Under the pieces are notes generated by a model, which was not told the origin of the DNA, did not search any database, and saw only the letters and a list, made by a program, of their open reading frames with translations. A stretch of 64,000 bases of DNA from assembly GCA_020725025.1 (NCBI GenBank), contig DYFV01000010.1, forward strand, positions 37,659 to 101,658, read 5' to 3'. The position numbers and the translations under genes were made by a program. This document shows positions 25,105-33,831 of the stretch, piece by piece (position 1 is the first letter of the stretch; every line of letters begins with the position of its first letter). The DNA is from Azoarcus sp. (GTDB lineage Bacteria; Pseudomonadota; Gammaproteobacteria; Burkholderiales; Rhodocyclaceae).

Positions 25105-25752
25105 TCAAACCGGCGCGAAGGTTCGCGCGATGAGATCGCGGATCACGTGGAGCTTGCCGTGGAAGAAGTGGTCGGCACCGGGCACCAGCACCACCGGCAG
25201 ATCCTGCGGGCGTGCCCATTCGAGCACGTTGGCGAGCGGAACGTTCTCGTCGAGCTCGCCGTGAATCACCAGCGTGTGGTTCGGAACCGGCTCGGTGGTA
25301 TAGCTGCGCGCGCCCTTCACATGGCCCGCGGCGGTACCCACCAGCACGATGCGCTGGGGCGGCGTCATGCCGCCGGCGAGCCGCTGTGCGACCCGGGTCT
25401 GCACGAACGCACCGAAGGAGAAGCCGCCCAGGGCGATCGGCAGGAAGCCCCAGCGCGACTGCGCCCACGCGATCACCGCGAGCATGTCCTCGGTCTCCGC
25501 ATCGCCGTGGTCGTGCGTCCCCTCGCTCTTGCCCACCCCGCGGAAGTTCGGTCGCACCGCGGCGTAACCCAGGTCGCGGAAGCTGCGCGCCAGGGTGTGG
25601 GCGACCTTGTTGGTGTTGGCGCCCGAGAAGAGCGGGTGGGGATGGCACACCAGGGCGATCCCGCGCACCGTCTCCGGGGCGTCGATGAGCACCTCGATGT
25701 CGCCGTCCGGGCCCCGCAGCAGGGCGTGCTCGGTCGGAAGCGGCCGGCTCAT
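25105..25752 (-). CDS. Short alpha/beta hydrolase
   Basis: Protein of 215 residues. It has the hydrolase core VCHPHPLFSGANTNKVAHTLAR, RPNFRGVGKSEG, nucleophile elbow GGFSFGAF, and an acid/base end (VIHGELDENVP ... VLVPGADHFFHGKL). This short form with a CHPHPLFGG-type loop is a common proteobacterial family of uncharacterised esterases. The ATG overlaps the TGA of the ferredoxin gene (ATGA). Confidence 0.87.
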   Translation of the reverse strand: MSRPLPTEHALLRGPDGDIEVLIDAPETVRGIALVCHPHPLFSGANTNKVAHTLARSFRDLGYAAVRPNFRGVGKSEGTHDHGDAETEDMLAVIAWAQSRWGFLPIALGGFSFGAFVQTRVAQRLAGGMTPPQRIVLVGTAAGHVKGARSYTTEPVPNHTLVIHGELDENVPLANVLEWARPQDLPVVLVPGADHFFHGKLHVIRDLIARTFAPV

Positions 25753-26069
25753 GGCTGGTCCGGCAGCTGCAGGCGGGCGACGACCCGGCCGTTCACCAGG
25801 TGCTCGTCGATGATCTCGTCGATGTCTTCCTTGTCCAGGTAGGTGTACCAGACGTTGTCGGGGTACACCACCAGCACCGGTCCTTCGTCGCAGCGGTCCA
25901 GGCAGCCCGCCTTGTTGATGCGCACCTTGCCGCGTCCCTTGAGGCCGAGCGCGCCGATGCGGTCCTTGGCATAGGTCTGCATCTCGGTTGCCTTGTGGTT
26001 GTTGCAGCAGGTGTCGCCGGGCTGGCGCTGGTTGCAGCAGAAGAACACGTGATGCTTGAAATAGCTCAT
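25749..26069 (-). CDS. Thioredoxin-like [2Fe-2S] ferredoxin
   Basis: Protein of 106 residues. The cysteines fit the thioredoxin-fold 2Fe-2S ferredoxin pattern, FFCCNQRQPGDTCCNNH at the N terminus and NKAGCLDRCDEGPVLVVYPD in the middle. GRVVARLQLPDQP closes the domain. It is a small cytoplasmic electron carrier whose partners are unknown. It heads the ferredoxin-hydrolase-GST-ABC run with a GGAGAG ribosome site. Confidence 0.88.
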   Translation of the reverse strand: MSYFKHHVFFCCNQRQPGDTCCNNHKATEMQTYAKDRIGALGLKGRGKVRINKAGCLDRCDEGPVLVVYPDNVWYTYLDKEDIDEIIDEHLVNGRVVARLQLPDQP

Positions 26070-26142
26070 CGGGAACTCTCCGTGGGACGGTCTCGGCCGC
26101 CCGGGTTCTGGGACCGATCGATTATACGGGCGCTCGCCGCAA

Positions 26143-27222
26143 TTACCGTTCCGTGAGGTGCTCGCCGCGCCACAGGCCGAGCGCCGCGAGGTAGCCGAGC
26201 GCGAGGAAGGGCCAGGCGGTGGCCACCAGCCCGGTGAGCCCGTGGAAGTTGAGGAAGCTGCCCTGGCGCATCGGCCCCTGGTCGAACAGCAGGTAGGGGT
26301 CGTGGGGCAGGATGTTGGTGAGGACGGTGGCGGCGAGCAGCGCCACGCCGGCCAGCGCGTGCTGCTGCAGGCGCGGCAGGAAGAGCGCGACGGCCAGCAG
26401 CGGCGCGCCCCACATCAGGCCGCGCCGGGCGCCCTGGGTGAGCCAGGGCATGGCATCGGCGGCCGGAACGAAGAGGGTCACCGCGAGCGCCTTGGCACCC
26501 AGGCCGAGGGCGAGCACGAACAGGATGAGCCAGGGACTCGCCCGGCGGGTGATGCAGCGCGTGAACAGGCCAACGCCCACCAGCGCCAGCGCGACCAGGG
26601 CCGCCTCCAGCCCGATGAAGCGCTCGGGATCGAAGTGCAGCGGGGTGGCGAGGCCCAGGGCCTGGCGCAGATCGCCGCTGCCGAAGAGGAAGTTGCCAGG
26701 GATGAGCTGGGTGAGGAGCCACAGGCCGAGCAGCACCAATCCCATGTCCCCGACGTGCCCGGCCACGATCCGCTCCGAACGCCAGCGGTGCAGCCAGCCG
26801 CGTTCGTCGAAGAGCGCATGGCCCCAGCACAGGCCCAGCAGCGCGCCCAGGAGCCCGCCGGCCGTGTTGCATGCGAGGTCCACGTTGGACGAGACGCGCG
26901 AGGGCAGGAAGTTCTGCAGCGTCTCCAGGCCCAGGCTCAACGCCGCCGCGATCAGGGTGGCGACGAGGACGACGCCCGCGCGTCCCAGGCGGCCCGGTAT
27001 CGCGGGCACCAGGACGAAGCCGAAAGGTACGTAGCCCAGCACGTTGAGGACGAGGTCGACCCCGCGGTAATACTTCGGCCACGGCGCCGTAAGGTAATCG
27101 AACAGCGGCAGTCCGGTGAGCTTCCAGCCGGTCAGCGGATGCAGGCAGGCATAGGCGACGAGCAGCGCATAGGCGAGGGCGAGGTTGCGCGGCAAGGTCG
27201 GCGCGGTGCGCGCGGCAGACAT
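26143..27222 (-). CDS. VanZ-family polytopic membrane protein
   Basis: Protein of 359 residues with about nine membrane helices. Residues about 15-135 form the VanZ-like domain (YRGVDLVLNVLGYVPFGFVL, LETLQNFLPSRVSSNVDLACNTAGGLLGALLG). The C-terminal two thirds are further helices without a recognised domain, so it is much longer than a single VanZ. VanZ-like proteins have been tied to resistance to lipid-binding antibiotics in some bacteria; no such role can be shown here. It is 73 bp upstream of the ferredoxin gene on the same strand. Confidence 0.8.
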   Translation of the reverse strand: MSAARTAPTLPRNLALAYALLVAYACLHPLTGWKLTGLPLFDYLTAPWPKYYRGVDLVLNVLGYVPFGFVLVPAIPGRLGRAGVVLVATLIAAALSLGLETLQNFLPSRVSSNVDLACNTAGGLLGALLGLCWGHALFDERGWLHRWRSERIVAGHVGDMGLVLLGLWLLTQLIPGNFLFGSGDLRQALGLATPLHFDPERFIGLEAALVALALVGVGLFTRCITRRASPWLILFVLALGLGAKALAVTLFVPAADAMPWLTQGARRGLMWGAPLLAVALFLPRLQQHALAGVALLAATVLTNILPHDPYLLFDQGPMRQGSFLNFHGLTGLVATAWPFLALGYLAALGLWRGEHLTER

Positions 27223-27293
27223 CGGGCGGATCCGGGGGCGGAGGATGGATGGACCGATTCTAGCCGGGCGCTGCGGCCGGCGCCGAGCGATCC

Positions 27294-27390
27294 GCGTAGG
27301 CCGGATGGAGCGCAGCGGAATCCGGGGGCGACGGTGAGGCGCTGGCCGCCATCCCAGGATTCCGGCCCGCGGCCTGCATCCGGGCCACGA
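27294..27390. repeat. Extragenic repeat pair (forward copy plus diverged inverted copy)
   Basis: A forward copy at 27294-27326 reads GTAGGCCGGATGGAG...GCGGAATCCGGG. A diverged inverted copy at about 27352-27390 (GGATTCCGG...CATCCGGGCCACG) faces it. This fills most of the 178-bp gap between ubiT and the VanZ gene. The same family occurs at 33.8, 45.1, 51.4, 53.6 and (degenerate) 60.6 kb. Confidence 0.8.
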
Positions 27391-27400
27391 AGTCCGCGGA

Positions 27401-27901
27401 TCAGCCGGCGAAAGGCAGGCGGCGCGCCGTCTCGCGGCCGCGGGACGGCGGCCGCAGCCGGCTCAGCACCGCTGCCGGGCCGTAGCGCGTCTGCAGCGCC
27501 TCCCAGTCCACCGCGTCGAGGGTGTTCTTGACCAGCAGGCCGAGGTCGGTGTCGCCTTCCATGCGCAGGCGCCGTCCGAAGAAGAGCGTGTCCGCGTCCT
27601 CTTCCCTCAGTGCGAGCGCCAGGTAGTCGCGCACGTTGGCGCTCAGGGTGAGATCGGGCGTGGTGCCGCCGGCGTGCGGGCGGAAGGCGCCGCGGGCGAG
27701 GGTGAAGTCGAGGGTGAGGCCGGCATCGTCCACCTTCAGGCGCAGGTGCCGTCCTTCCAGCGGAGCGAGGTCGTCCCGCGGCAGGATGCGGCCGAGGGCG
27801 AGGTTCAGCCCCAGGGTGAGCGCGAGCGTGGGCGGGCGCTGCGGCAGGCGCGCGGCGAGCCGGGCGAGCAGGGTGAAGGCGGGTATGCGCAGGGCGGTCA
27901 T
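27401..27901 (-). CDS. ubiT: UbiT, SCP2-domain accessory factor for O2-independent ubiquinone synthesis
   Basis: Protein of 166 residues with an SCP2 lipid-binding domain (LEGRHLRLKVDDAGLTLDFTLARGAF ... LTLSANVRDYLALALREEDADTLFFGRRLRMEGDTDLGLLVKNTLDAVDW). This is the UbiT (YhbT) pattern, in which the domain binds quinone intermediates. It is the last gene of ubiU-ubiV-ubiT, 22 bp after ubiV, as in other proteobacteria that make ubiquinone without oxygen. Confidence 0.9.
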   Translation of the reverse strand: MTALRIPAFTLLARLAARLPQRPPTLALTLGLNLALGRILPRDDLAPLEGRHLRLKVDDAGLTLDFTLARGAFRPHAGGTTPDLTLSANVRDYLALALREEDADTLFFGRRLRMEGDTDLGLLVKNTLDAVDWEALQTRYGPAAVLSRLRPPSRGRETARRLPFAG

Positions 27902-27923
27902 GAAGGCGGCTCCGGGAGCGGAT

Positions 27924-28829
27924 TCAGGATGCGATGTACTGTTCGACGCCGGGGCGGCCGTACCAGAAGCCGTTGCACGGCCCCTCGTCCATGCACGCGG
28001 CGCTGCGGTCGAAGGCCTCGCGCGAGGCGAGCTGTCCGTCCAGCACGGCGCGGAAGAGCGCGATCACCTCGGCGGTGTGCTCGCCCTGGGGGCTCACCCG
28101 CAGCACGTCGGCGTGCTCGGTCACGGCGGGCAGCTCGGCGAGCAGGTTGTGGGTGCGCGCCGACTGGGTCTGCACGCCGTTCAGGGTCAGGAAGGGCTCG
28201 CCCTCGCGGGTGCGGAGCAGGAGGCCGTCGGTGATCCCCAGGCAGCGGAACTCGCAGGTGTCCTTCTGCAGGTTGTAGTGGCGGGCGGTGAAGCAGCGGG
28301 CCGAATGGGCGAGCGGGAGCCGGCCCCAGGCGAGCACCTCGGTCTCGATGGGCAGGGTCGCGGCCGCCAGGAGCTCGCCCAGCACCGCGCCGGACATCTC
28401 CGGCGGAGCCACCCAGCGGGTCGCGCCGTCCGCGGCCAGGATGCCCAGCGTTTCCGGATTGAAGACGTTGAGCGTCGGCCCGGCCACCCAGTCGCGGCGC
28501 CCGGCCGCGGCGAGCACCCGCGTCGCCGACATGTCGTTGGCCTCGACCCGGAAGCTCTCCTGGCCGGCCATGCGGCGCAGGGCCTTGAGGTCGGACTCGG
28601 ACTCGATGAGCGCCTGGGAGGAGAGCACGACCTCCTTGCCGGCGGCGGCCAGGACGCCGGCCACGTCGAGCCAGTCGTCGAGCCGCAGCTCGTGACGGCG
28701 CGAGCACACCGTCTCGCCGAGATAGACGATGTCCACCGGCGTCTCCGCCATGTCGGCATAGAAGTCGAGGACGGACTGGCGCGGCCAGTAGTAGAGCAGG
28801 GGCCCGAGGGCGAGTTTCGTATCGTTCAT
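27924..28829 (-). CDS. ubiV: UbiV, U32-family protein for O2-independent ubiquinone hydroxylation
   Basis: Protein of 301 residues starting [16 protein letters not shown]. Cysteines at 42, 179, 192 and 196 ([31 protein letters not shown]) match the spacing of the iron-sulfur ligands reported for E. coli UbiV (last two gaps 13 and 4, from memory). It forms a complex with UbiU. The ATG at 28829 overlaps the ubiU TGA (ATGA); an in-frame ATG two codons earlier is possible. Confidence 0.93.
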   Translation of the reverse strand: MNDTKLALGPLLYYWPRQSVLDFYADMAETPVDIVYLGETVCSRRHELRLDDWLDVAGVLAAAGKEVVLSSQALIESESDLKALRRMAGQESFRVEANDMSATRVLAAAGRRDWVAGPTLNVFNPETLGILAADGATRWVAPPEMSGAVLGELLAAATLPIETEVLAWGRLPLAHSARCFTARHYNLQKDTCEFRCLGITDGLLLRTREGEPFLTLNGVQTQSARTHNLLAELPAVTEHADVLRVSPQGEHTAEVIALFRAVLDGQLASREAFDRSAACMDEGPCNGFWYGRPGVEQYIAS

Positions 28830-29836
28830 TTCCATGGCCGGTAGTACGCCCCGAGGGTGTGGCTGCGCCCCTCGGAGACCTTGTCGAGCTCGGCCATCCA
28901 GGCCTTCTGTACGGTGAAGTTGTCGGCGCCGCGCATCACGCGGTCCAGCGCTTCGCGCCACACCCGGGTGACCTGGGCGACGTAGGCGGGGCTCCTCTGG
29001 CGGCCTTCGATCTTGATCGCGCGCACGCCGGCCCGCGCCAGGTCGGGCAACAGCTCCAGGGTGTTGAGGCTGGTGGGTTCCTCGATGGCGTAGTAGGTCT
29101 CGCCGTCCACGTCGAAGCGGCCCTTGCAGAGCGTCGGGTAACCGGCGCGCTCGCCGTCGGCGAAGCGGTCGATGAGGATGCCGTTCAGGCGCGTCTCCAT
29201 CCCCTTCGGGGTCTGCTCCCAGCGCACGTGCTTGCCCGGCGAGCAGGCGCCGTTGCAGTTGGGCGACTCGCCGGTGGCGTAGGCCGAGAGCGCGCAGCGC
29301 CCCTCGACCATCACGCACAGCCCGCCGAAACCGAAGACCTCGATCTCCACCGGGGTGTTGGCGATCACCTGCTCGACCTGGGCGAGCGACAGCACCCGCG
29401 GCAGCACCGCGCGCTGGATGCCGAAGCGCTCGTGGTAGAAGTTGATCGCCTCGTAGCTGGTGGCCGAGCCCTGCACCGACAGATGCAGGCGCAGCTGCGG
29501 GTGGGTCTTGGCGGCGTAGGCCATGAGGCCCGGATCGGCCAGGATCACGGCGTCGATGCCGAGCTCGGCGGCGCGGTCCACCGCGGCCGTCCAGCTCGAC
29601 CAGTTGCCGGCCTGCGGGTAGGTGTTGAGCGCGAGCAGCACCTTGCGCCGGCGGTCGTGGGCGTAGCGCACGCCCTCGCGCATCGACTGCGGGTCGAAAT
29701 TGAGCCCGGTGAAGTTGCGCGCGTTGGTCGCGTCCTTGAAGCCGAGATAGACGCAGTCGGCGCCGTGATCGACGGCGGTCTTCAGCGCCGGCAGGCTGCC
29801 GGCGGGGCAGACGAGTTCAATGCGGGCAGTGGTCAT
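28826..29836 (-). CDS. ubiU: UbiU, U32-family protein for O2-independent ubiquinone hydroxylation
   Basis: Protein of 336 residues ([27 protein letters not shown]). Cysteines 174, 181, 198 and 237 have gaps of 7, 17 and 39, the same spacing as the four [4Fe-4S] ligands of E. coli UbiU as I recall them. With UbiV and UbiT it hydroxylates ubiquinone precursors without oxygen. It is the first gene of the operon. A candidate FNR/Dnr-type site lies about 64 bp upstream. Confidence 0.94.
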   Translation of the reverse strand: MTTARIELVCPAGSLPALKTAVDHGADCVYLGFKDATNARNFTGLNFDPQSMREGVRYAHDRRRKVLLALNTYPQAGNWSSWTAAVDRAAELGIDAVILADPGLMAYAAKTHPQLRLHLSVQGSATSYEAINFYHERFGIQRAVLPRVLSLAQVEQVIANTPVEIEVFGFGGLCVMVEGRCALSAYATGESPNCNGACSPGKHVRWEQTPKGMETRLNGILIDRFADGERAGYPTLCKGRFDVDGETYYAIEEPTSLNTLELLPDLARAGVRAIKIEGRQRSPAYVAQVTRVWREALDRVMRGADNFTVQKAWMAELDKVSEGRSHTLGAYYRPWK

Positions 29837-29883
29837 GGAAATGGCGGGCAAAAAAATGCCCCGCAACCTTAGTGCCAGTTGCG

Positions 29884-29919
29884 CCGGACTGCGTTGACCG
29901 GGGTCAAGGGGCAGTCCGG
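29884..29919. promoter_or_regulatory. FNR/Dnr-like box nested in a large inverted repeat before ubiU
   Basis: At 29894-29907 the sequence TTGAC-CGGG-GTCAA matches the two half-sites of the CRP/FNR superfamily (TTGA-N6-TCAA). Its centre is 64 bp from the ubiU ATG, compatible with activation at -41.5 of a start near 29859. Outer arms CCGGACTGC and GCAGTCCGG (nine bases, perfect) enclose it, so the whole 36 bp could also fold as an RNA hairpin at the end of the upstream symporter message. No T-run follows. Both readings are possible. Confidence 0.55.
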
Positions 29920-29935
29920 TTCCCGGGTACCCGCC

Positions 29936-31396
29936 TCAGCGTGCGAGGTGGTGCGTCGCGGCGGCCGCGTGATGGTGGCCGGCGTGAGGGCGGTGGTGGG
30001 TCCGCGGGCCGACGAAGCCGCCCACCACCATGCCGACGGCGCTTGCCGCCAGGCCGAAGAGCTGCGGCTCGATGTCGCCTTCGGGGACGAAGAGCTCGAG
30101 GAAGAGCCAGGTCCCCAGGCCGAGCACGATGGCGAGCGTCGCGCCCAGGTTGTTGGCCCGCGACCAGAACAGCCCCGCCGCCAGCGGCACGAAGGCGCCG
30201 GCCAGCGTGATGCGGTAGGCGCTCTCCACCATATGGTGGATGGTGGCCTCGGTGCTGACCGCGTAGAAGGTGACGAGCGCGGTGAAGGCCACCACCGTGA
30301 TGCGCGTGGTCAGCAGCAGCTGGCGGTCGCTCATGTTGGGGAAGAAGCCCTTCACCACGTTCTCGGAGAAGGTCACCGAGGGCGCGAGCAGTGTGCCGGA
30401 GGCCGTACTCATGATCACCGACAGCAGGGCCCCGAAGAACACGACCTGAGCGACGAAGGGCATGTGGCCGAGGATGAGGTTGGGCAGGATGAGCTGCGAG
30501 TCCTCCTCCATGTAGCGCGCCACCATCTGGGGGTCGATGATGTTGGCGGTGTAAGCGAGAAAGAGCGGGATCGCCGCGAAGAAGAAGTAGGAGACGCCGC
30601 CCAGGGTGGTACCCCACACCGCCACGCGCTCGTTGCGGGACGAGTTGACCCGCTGGAACACGTCCTGTTGCGGAATCGAGCCCAGCGCCATGGTGAGCAG
30701 GGCGGCGATCCAGGCGAGCATGTCCACCGCATCGAGCGTCGGCAGGAACTCGAACTTGCCCTCGGCTGCCGCCTTGCTCACCACGTTGGTGAAGCCGCCG
30801 GCCATGTCGCCCGCGAGCCAGGTGACGTAGAGCAGGCCCAGAACGATGACGATCATCTGCACGAAGGTGGTGAGCGCGACCGACCACATGCCGCCGAACA
30901 GGGTATAGACCAGCACCACCGCGGCGCCGATGAAGATGCCCTGGTTCATCGTCACCGCATCGCCGGAGAGCACGTTGAACACCAGTCCGAGCGCGGTCAT
31001 CTGCGCGCTCACCCAGCCGAGGTAGGAGACGACGATGCAGATCGACAGCACCAGCTCGGTCGGGCGGTTGTAGCGCACGCGGAAAAAGTCCCCCAGCGTG
31101 AGCAGGTTCATGCGGTAGAGCGGGCGGGCGAAGACGAGGCCGAACAGCACCAGGCACAGCGAGGCGCCGAGCGGATCGGAGATCAGCCCGCGGAAGCCCT
31201 CCTCCAGGAAGGTGGCGGAGATGCCGAGCACGGTTTCCGCGCCGAACCACGTGGCGAACACCATGGCGAGCACGATGTAGAACGGCAGGTTGCGGCCGGC
31301 CACGATGTAGTCGCGTGCGTTATGCACGCGCATGGCGGCATACAGGCCGATTCCGATGGAAACGAGCAGGTAAGCGATCACGAGCCAGAGCAGCAT
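29936..31396 (-). CDS. Sodium:solute symporter family protein with His-rich C-terminal tail
   Basis: Protein of 486 residues with about 13 membrane helices in the SSS/LeuT fold. It opens LLWLVIAYLLVSIGIGLYAAMRVHNARDYIVAGR and carries ATWFGAETVLG and GGMWSVALTTFVQMIVI. The last 20 residues form an unusual cytosolic or periplasmic tail, THHRPHAGHHHAAAATHHLAR, with eight histidines. The substrate is unknown; the family includes amino acid, acetate, proline and pantothenate carriers. It lies between the arginase-OAT gene and ubiU on the same strand, so amino acid uptake is a reasonable guess. Confidence 0.86.
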   Translation of the reverse strand: MLLWLVIAYLLVSIGIGLYAAMRVHNARDYIVAGRNLPFYIVLAMVFATWFGAETVLGISATFLEEGFRGLISDPLGASLCLVLFGLVFARPLYRMNLLTLGDFFRVRYNRPTELVLSICIVVSYLGWVSAQMTALGLVFNVLSGDAVTMNQGIFIGAAVVLVYTLFGGMWSVALTTFVQMIVIVLGLLYVTWLAGDMAGGFTNVVSKAAAEGKFEFLPTLDAVDMLAWIAALLTMALGSIPQQDVFQRVNSSRNERVAVWGTTLGGVSYFFFAAIPLFLAYTANIIDPQMVARYMEEDSQLILPNLILGHMPFVAQVVFFGALLSVIMSTASGTLLAPSVTFSENVVKGFFPNMSDRQLLLTTRITVVAFTALVTFYAVSTEATIHHMVESAYRITLAGAFVPLAAGLFWSRANNLGATLAIVLGLGTWLFLELFVPEGDIEPQLFGLAASAVGMVVGGFVGPRTHHRPHAGHHHAAAATHHLAR

Positions 31397-31469
31397 GGGC
31401 GGGCCTTTCCGGGAGAGCGATTTGAGGGAGATGGAGCGGCCCGCAGTGTATCAACGAATGGCCGCCCGT

Positions 31470-31485
31470 GGGGCGCATAAGCCCC
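31470..31485. terminator. Weak hairpin after the arginase-aminotransferase gene
   Basis: GGGGC-GCATAA-GCCCC forms a five-base stem with a six-base loop, about 57 bp past the stop codon of the minus-strand fusion gene and upstream of the symporter gene. No U-run follows, so it is at best a weak or factor-assisted terminator. Confidence 0.3.
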
Positions 31486-31541
31486 GGTTTCCGCGCACTT
31501 TTCTGCCGTTTCTTAGCGCTTTGGATGCACCGGAATGGTGC

Positions 31542-33704
31542 TCATCCGGTCGTGGAGGCGGTTTCGGCGAGCCGCGGCGGTGCCATGGCGAGCGTCTCGA
31601 TGATCACGTCGGCGGCATGATCGAGCACCTCCGCTTCGATGGTGAGCGGCGGCGCGAAGCGCAGGACGGTGTGATGGGTGTCCTTGGTGGCGATGCCGTG
31701 GGCGAGCAGCAGCTCGGCCCCCAGCGTGGCGGACAGGCACGCGGGATCGAGTTCGACGCCGATGAGCAGCCCCCGCCCGCGCACCTCGCGCACGCAGGGC
31801 AGGCGCGCCTCGGCGAGCCGTGCCATGAGGCGCTCGCCCAGGCGTGCGGCGCGCTCCCACGGACGCGTCTCCATGAGCAGGTCGAGCACTTCCAGGGCGA
31901 CCGCCGCGCCGAGCGGATTGCCGCCGAAGGTCGAGCCGTGGTCGCCCGGCTCGAAGACGTCCATCACCGCGTCGTCGGCGAGGAAGGCCGACACCGGCAT
32001 CAGGCCGCCGCCGAGCGCCTTGCCGAGGATGACGCCGTCCGGGCGCACCCCATCGTGGTCGCAGGCGAGCAGCCGCCCGGTTCGGCCGAGCCCGGTCTGG
32101 ATCTCGTCGACGACGAGGAGCACGTCGTGCCGGCGGCAGATCTCCGCGCAGCGGGCGAGGTAGCCCGCCGGGGGCACGACGATGCCGCCCTCGCCCTGAA
32201 GCGCCTCCACGAGGAAGGCCGCGGTGTTGGGCGTGATCGCCGCTTCCAGGGCCTCGGCGTCGCCGTAGGGCACGCGCTTGAAGCCCGGCGCGAACGGCCC
32301 GAAGCCGTCCCGGTACTGGGGCTCGGAGGAGAAACCCACGATGGTGATGGAGCGGCCGTGGAAGTTTCCCTCGCAGGTGATGATCTCGGCCTGGTCGTTC
32401 GGAACGCCCTTCACCTTGTAGGCCCACTTGCGCACCGCCTTCAGGGCGGTCTCCACCGCCTCCAGGCCGGTGTTCACCGGCAGCGCCCGGTCGTAGCCGA
32501 AGATCGCGCACAGCCGCTCCAGGAGCAGCGGCAGGCGGTCGTTGGAGTAGGCCCGCGAGGTGAGGGCGAGGCGGCCGGCCTGCTCGGTGAGGGCGTGCAC
32601 CAGGCGCGGGTTGGAATGCCCGAAGCTCACCGCGGAGTAGGCGCTCATCATGTCCAGATAGCGCCGCCCCTCCACGTCCCACAGCCACACGCCCTCGCCC
32701 CGGTGGAACACCGCCGGCAGCGGCGCGTAGTTGTGCGCACCGAACTGGCGCTCCTTGGCGCGCAGCGCGTAGGTGCCGGGGCCGAGCGCGGCGCCGGCGA
32801 GCTCGGCCACCCAGGTCGCACCCTCTCCGGTGACGTCCAGCGCCGGCACGTACTCCACGATCTCGAGGGCGGCGAAGTCGCCGCAGGCGCGTAGCGCGAG
32901 CAGCGCGTTGGAGAGCTCGGCGGGCGCGATCCCGTCGCGCTCGGGGCAGGTCACCGCCGGCAGCGCGTTCGGATCGAGCGCATCCAGGTCGATGCTCACG
33001 CCGAAGGCCGCGGTGCCGCTGCGCGCCACGGAGAGGGCGTCGCAGAAGACGGCCGACATTCCGCGCTCGCGCACGTCGGTCATGTCGAAGATCCTCACGC
33101 CCAGGCGGCGCAGGTGGGCGAGCTCCTCCTCTTCCCATGTGCGCGCGCCGATGACGCATACCTTGGACGGATCGAGCCGGGGGCCGCTCACCCCTGTGAT
33201 GACCGGATTCCCCTCCCCGAGCAGGGCCGCCAGCGGCATGCCGTGGATGTTGCCCGAGTGGGTGGTGGCGTCGGTGTGGCTGTCCAGGTGGGCGTCGATC
33301 CAGATCAGCCCCAGCGCGCCCCGCGGCGCGACCCGGCGTGCCATGCCGCGCCAGGTGCCGATCGCCACCGCGTGGTCGCCGCCGATCACCAGCGGGAGGC
33401 TGTCCACCGGCAGGGCCGCGACCTGATCCGAGAGGCGCTGCGCGAGCTCCGCCACCGCCTCGAGGCGCTCGGCCATCGGCGCGGTGCTGTTGGGCGCGGG
33501 CGAGCGCGGGCGCAGGGTGGCCTCCCAGGTGGTGGCCAGCCCGAACCGCGCGAGGTGCTCCGCGAGGCCACCCACCTGGAGCGCGTCGGGCGCCGCCTCG
33601 GTGCCGAGATGGCCCGCACCGAGCGCGGAAGCGGCGCCGACGATGCGTACCGTGCTGCGGACGGCGGCCTGGGACGAGACCTGGAGCGGTGCGGAATGGG
33701 TCAT
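31542..33704 (-). CDS. Fused arginase / ornithine aminotransferase
   Basis: Single open frame of 720 residues. Residues about 18-312 are an arginase. Metal ligands are all present: GGDH (H111), DAHLD (D137, H139, D141) and SIDLD (D239, D241), plus SGNIHGMPLA. Residues about 318-715 are a full ornithine aminotransferase: FGAHNYAPLPAVF, LDMMSAYSAVSFGH, VVDEIQTGLGRTG (D533), PLP lysine K562 in ILGKALGGG, and DHGSTFGGNPLGAA. The two steps convert arginine to urea plus ornithine, then ornithine plus 2-oxoglutarate to glutamate semialdehyde plus glutamate. The ATG at 33704 has a GGAGG site; the track start at 33740 is upstream of it. No frameshift or intergenic remnant is seen at the junction. Confidence 0.93.
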   Translation of the reverse strand: MTHSAPLQVSSQAAVRSTVRIVGAASALGAGHLGTEAAPDALQVGGLAEHLARFGLATTWEATLRPRSPAPNSTAPMAERLEAVAELAQRLSDQVAALPVDSLPLVIGGDHAVAIGTWRGMARRVAPRGALGLIWIDAHLDSHTDATTHSGNIHGMPLAALLGEGNPVITGVSGPRLDPSKVCVIGARTWEEEELAHLRRLGVRIFDMTDVRERGMSAVFCDALSVARSGTAAFGVSIDLDALDPNALPAVTCPERDGIAPAELSNALLALRACGDFAALEIVEYVPALDVTGEGATWVAELAGAALGPGTYALRAKERQFGAHNYAPLPAVFHRGEGVWLWDVEGRRYLDMMSAYSAVSFGHSNPRLVHALTEQAGRLALTSRAYSNDRLPLLLERLCAIFGYDRALPVNTGLEAVETALKAVRKWAYKVKGVPNDQAEIITCEGNFHGRSITIVGFSSEPQYRDGFGPFAPGFKRVPYGDAEALEAAITPNTAAFLVEALQGEGGIVVPPAGYLARCAEICRRHDVLLVVDEIQTGLGRTGRLLACDHDGVRPDGVILGKALGGGLMPVSAFLADDAVMDVFEPGDHGSTFGGNPLGAAVALEVLDLLMETRPWERAARLGERLMARLAEARLPCVREVRGRGLLIGVELDPACLSATLGAELLLAHGIATKDTHHTVLRFAPPLTIEAEVLDHAADVIIETLAMAPPRLAETASTTG

Positions 33705-33717
33705 GGCGATCCTCCAA

Positions 33718-33736
33718 GTCCGCGCGAATCGCGGAC
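33718..33736. promoter_or_regulatory. Inverted repeat just upstream of the arginase-OAT gene
   Basis: GTCCGCG-CGAAT-CGCGGAC has perfect seven-base arms, located 14-32 bp before the start codon and touching the ribosome-site region. It could be an operator or a leader hairpin that influences translation. The structure is seen directly. The role is unknown. Confidence 0.45.
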
Positions 33737-33831
33737 ACATAAGCGAAGCGCGTACATTGGTTCGACGGGGAGGGCGGCGATTTGTTCAGCGGGGGCGGCC
33801 GCAGGAACGGCAGGCGCCGTCGAGGCCGTCG

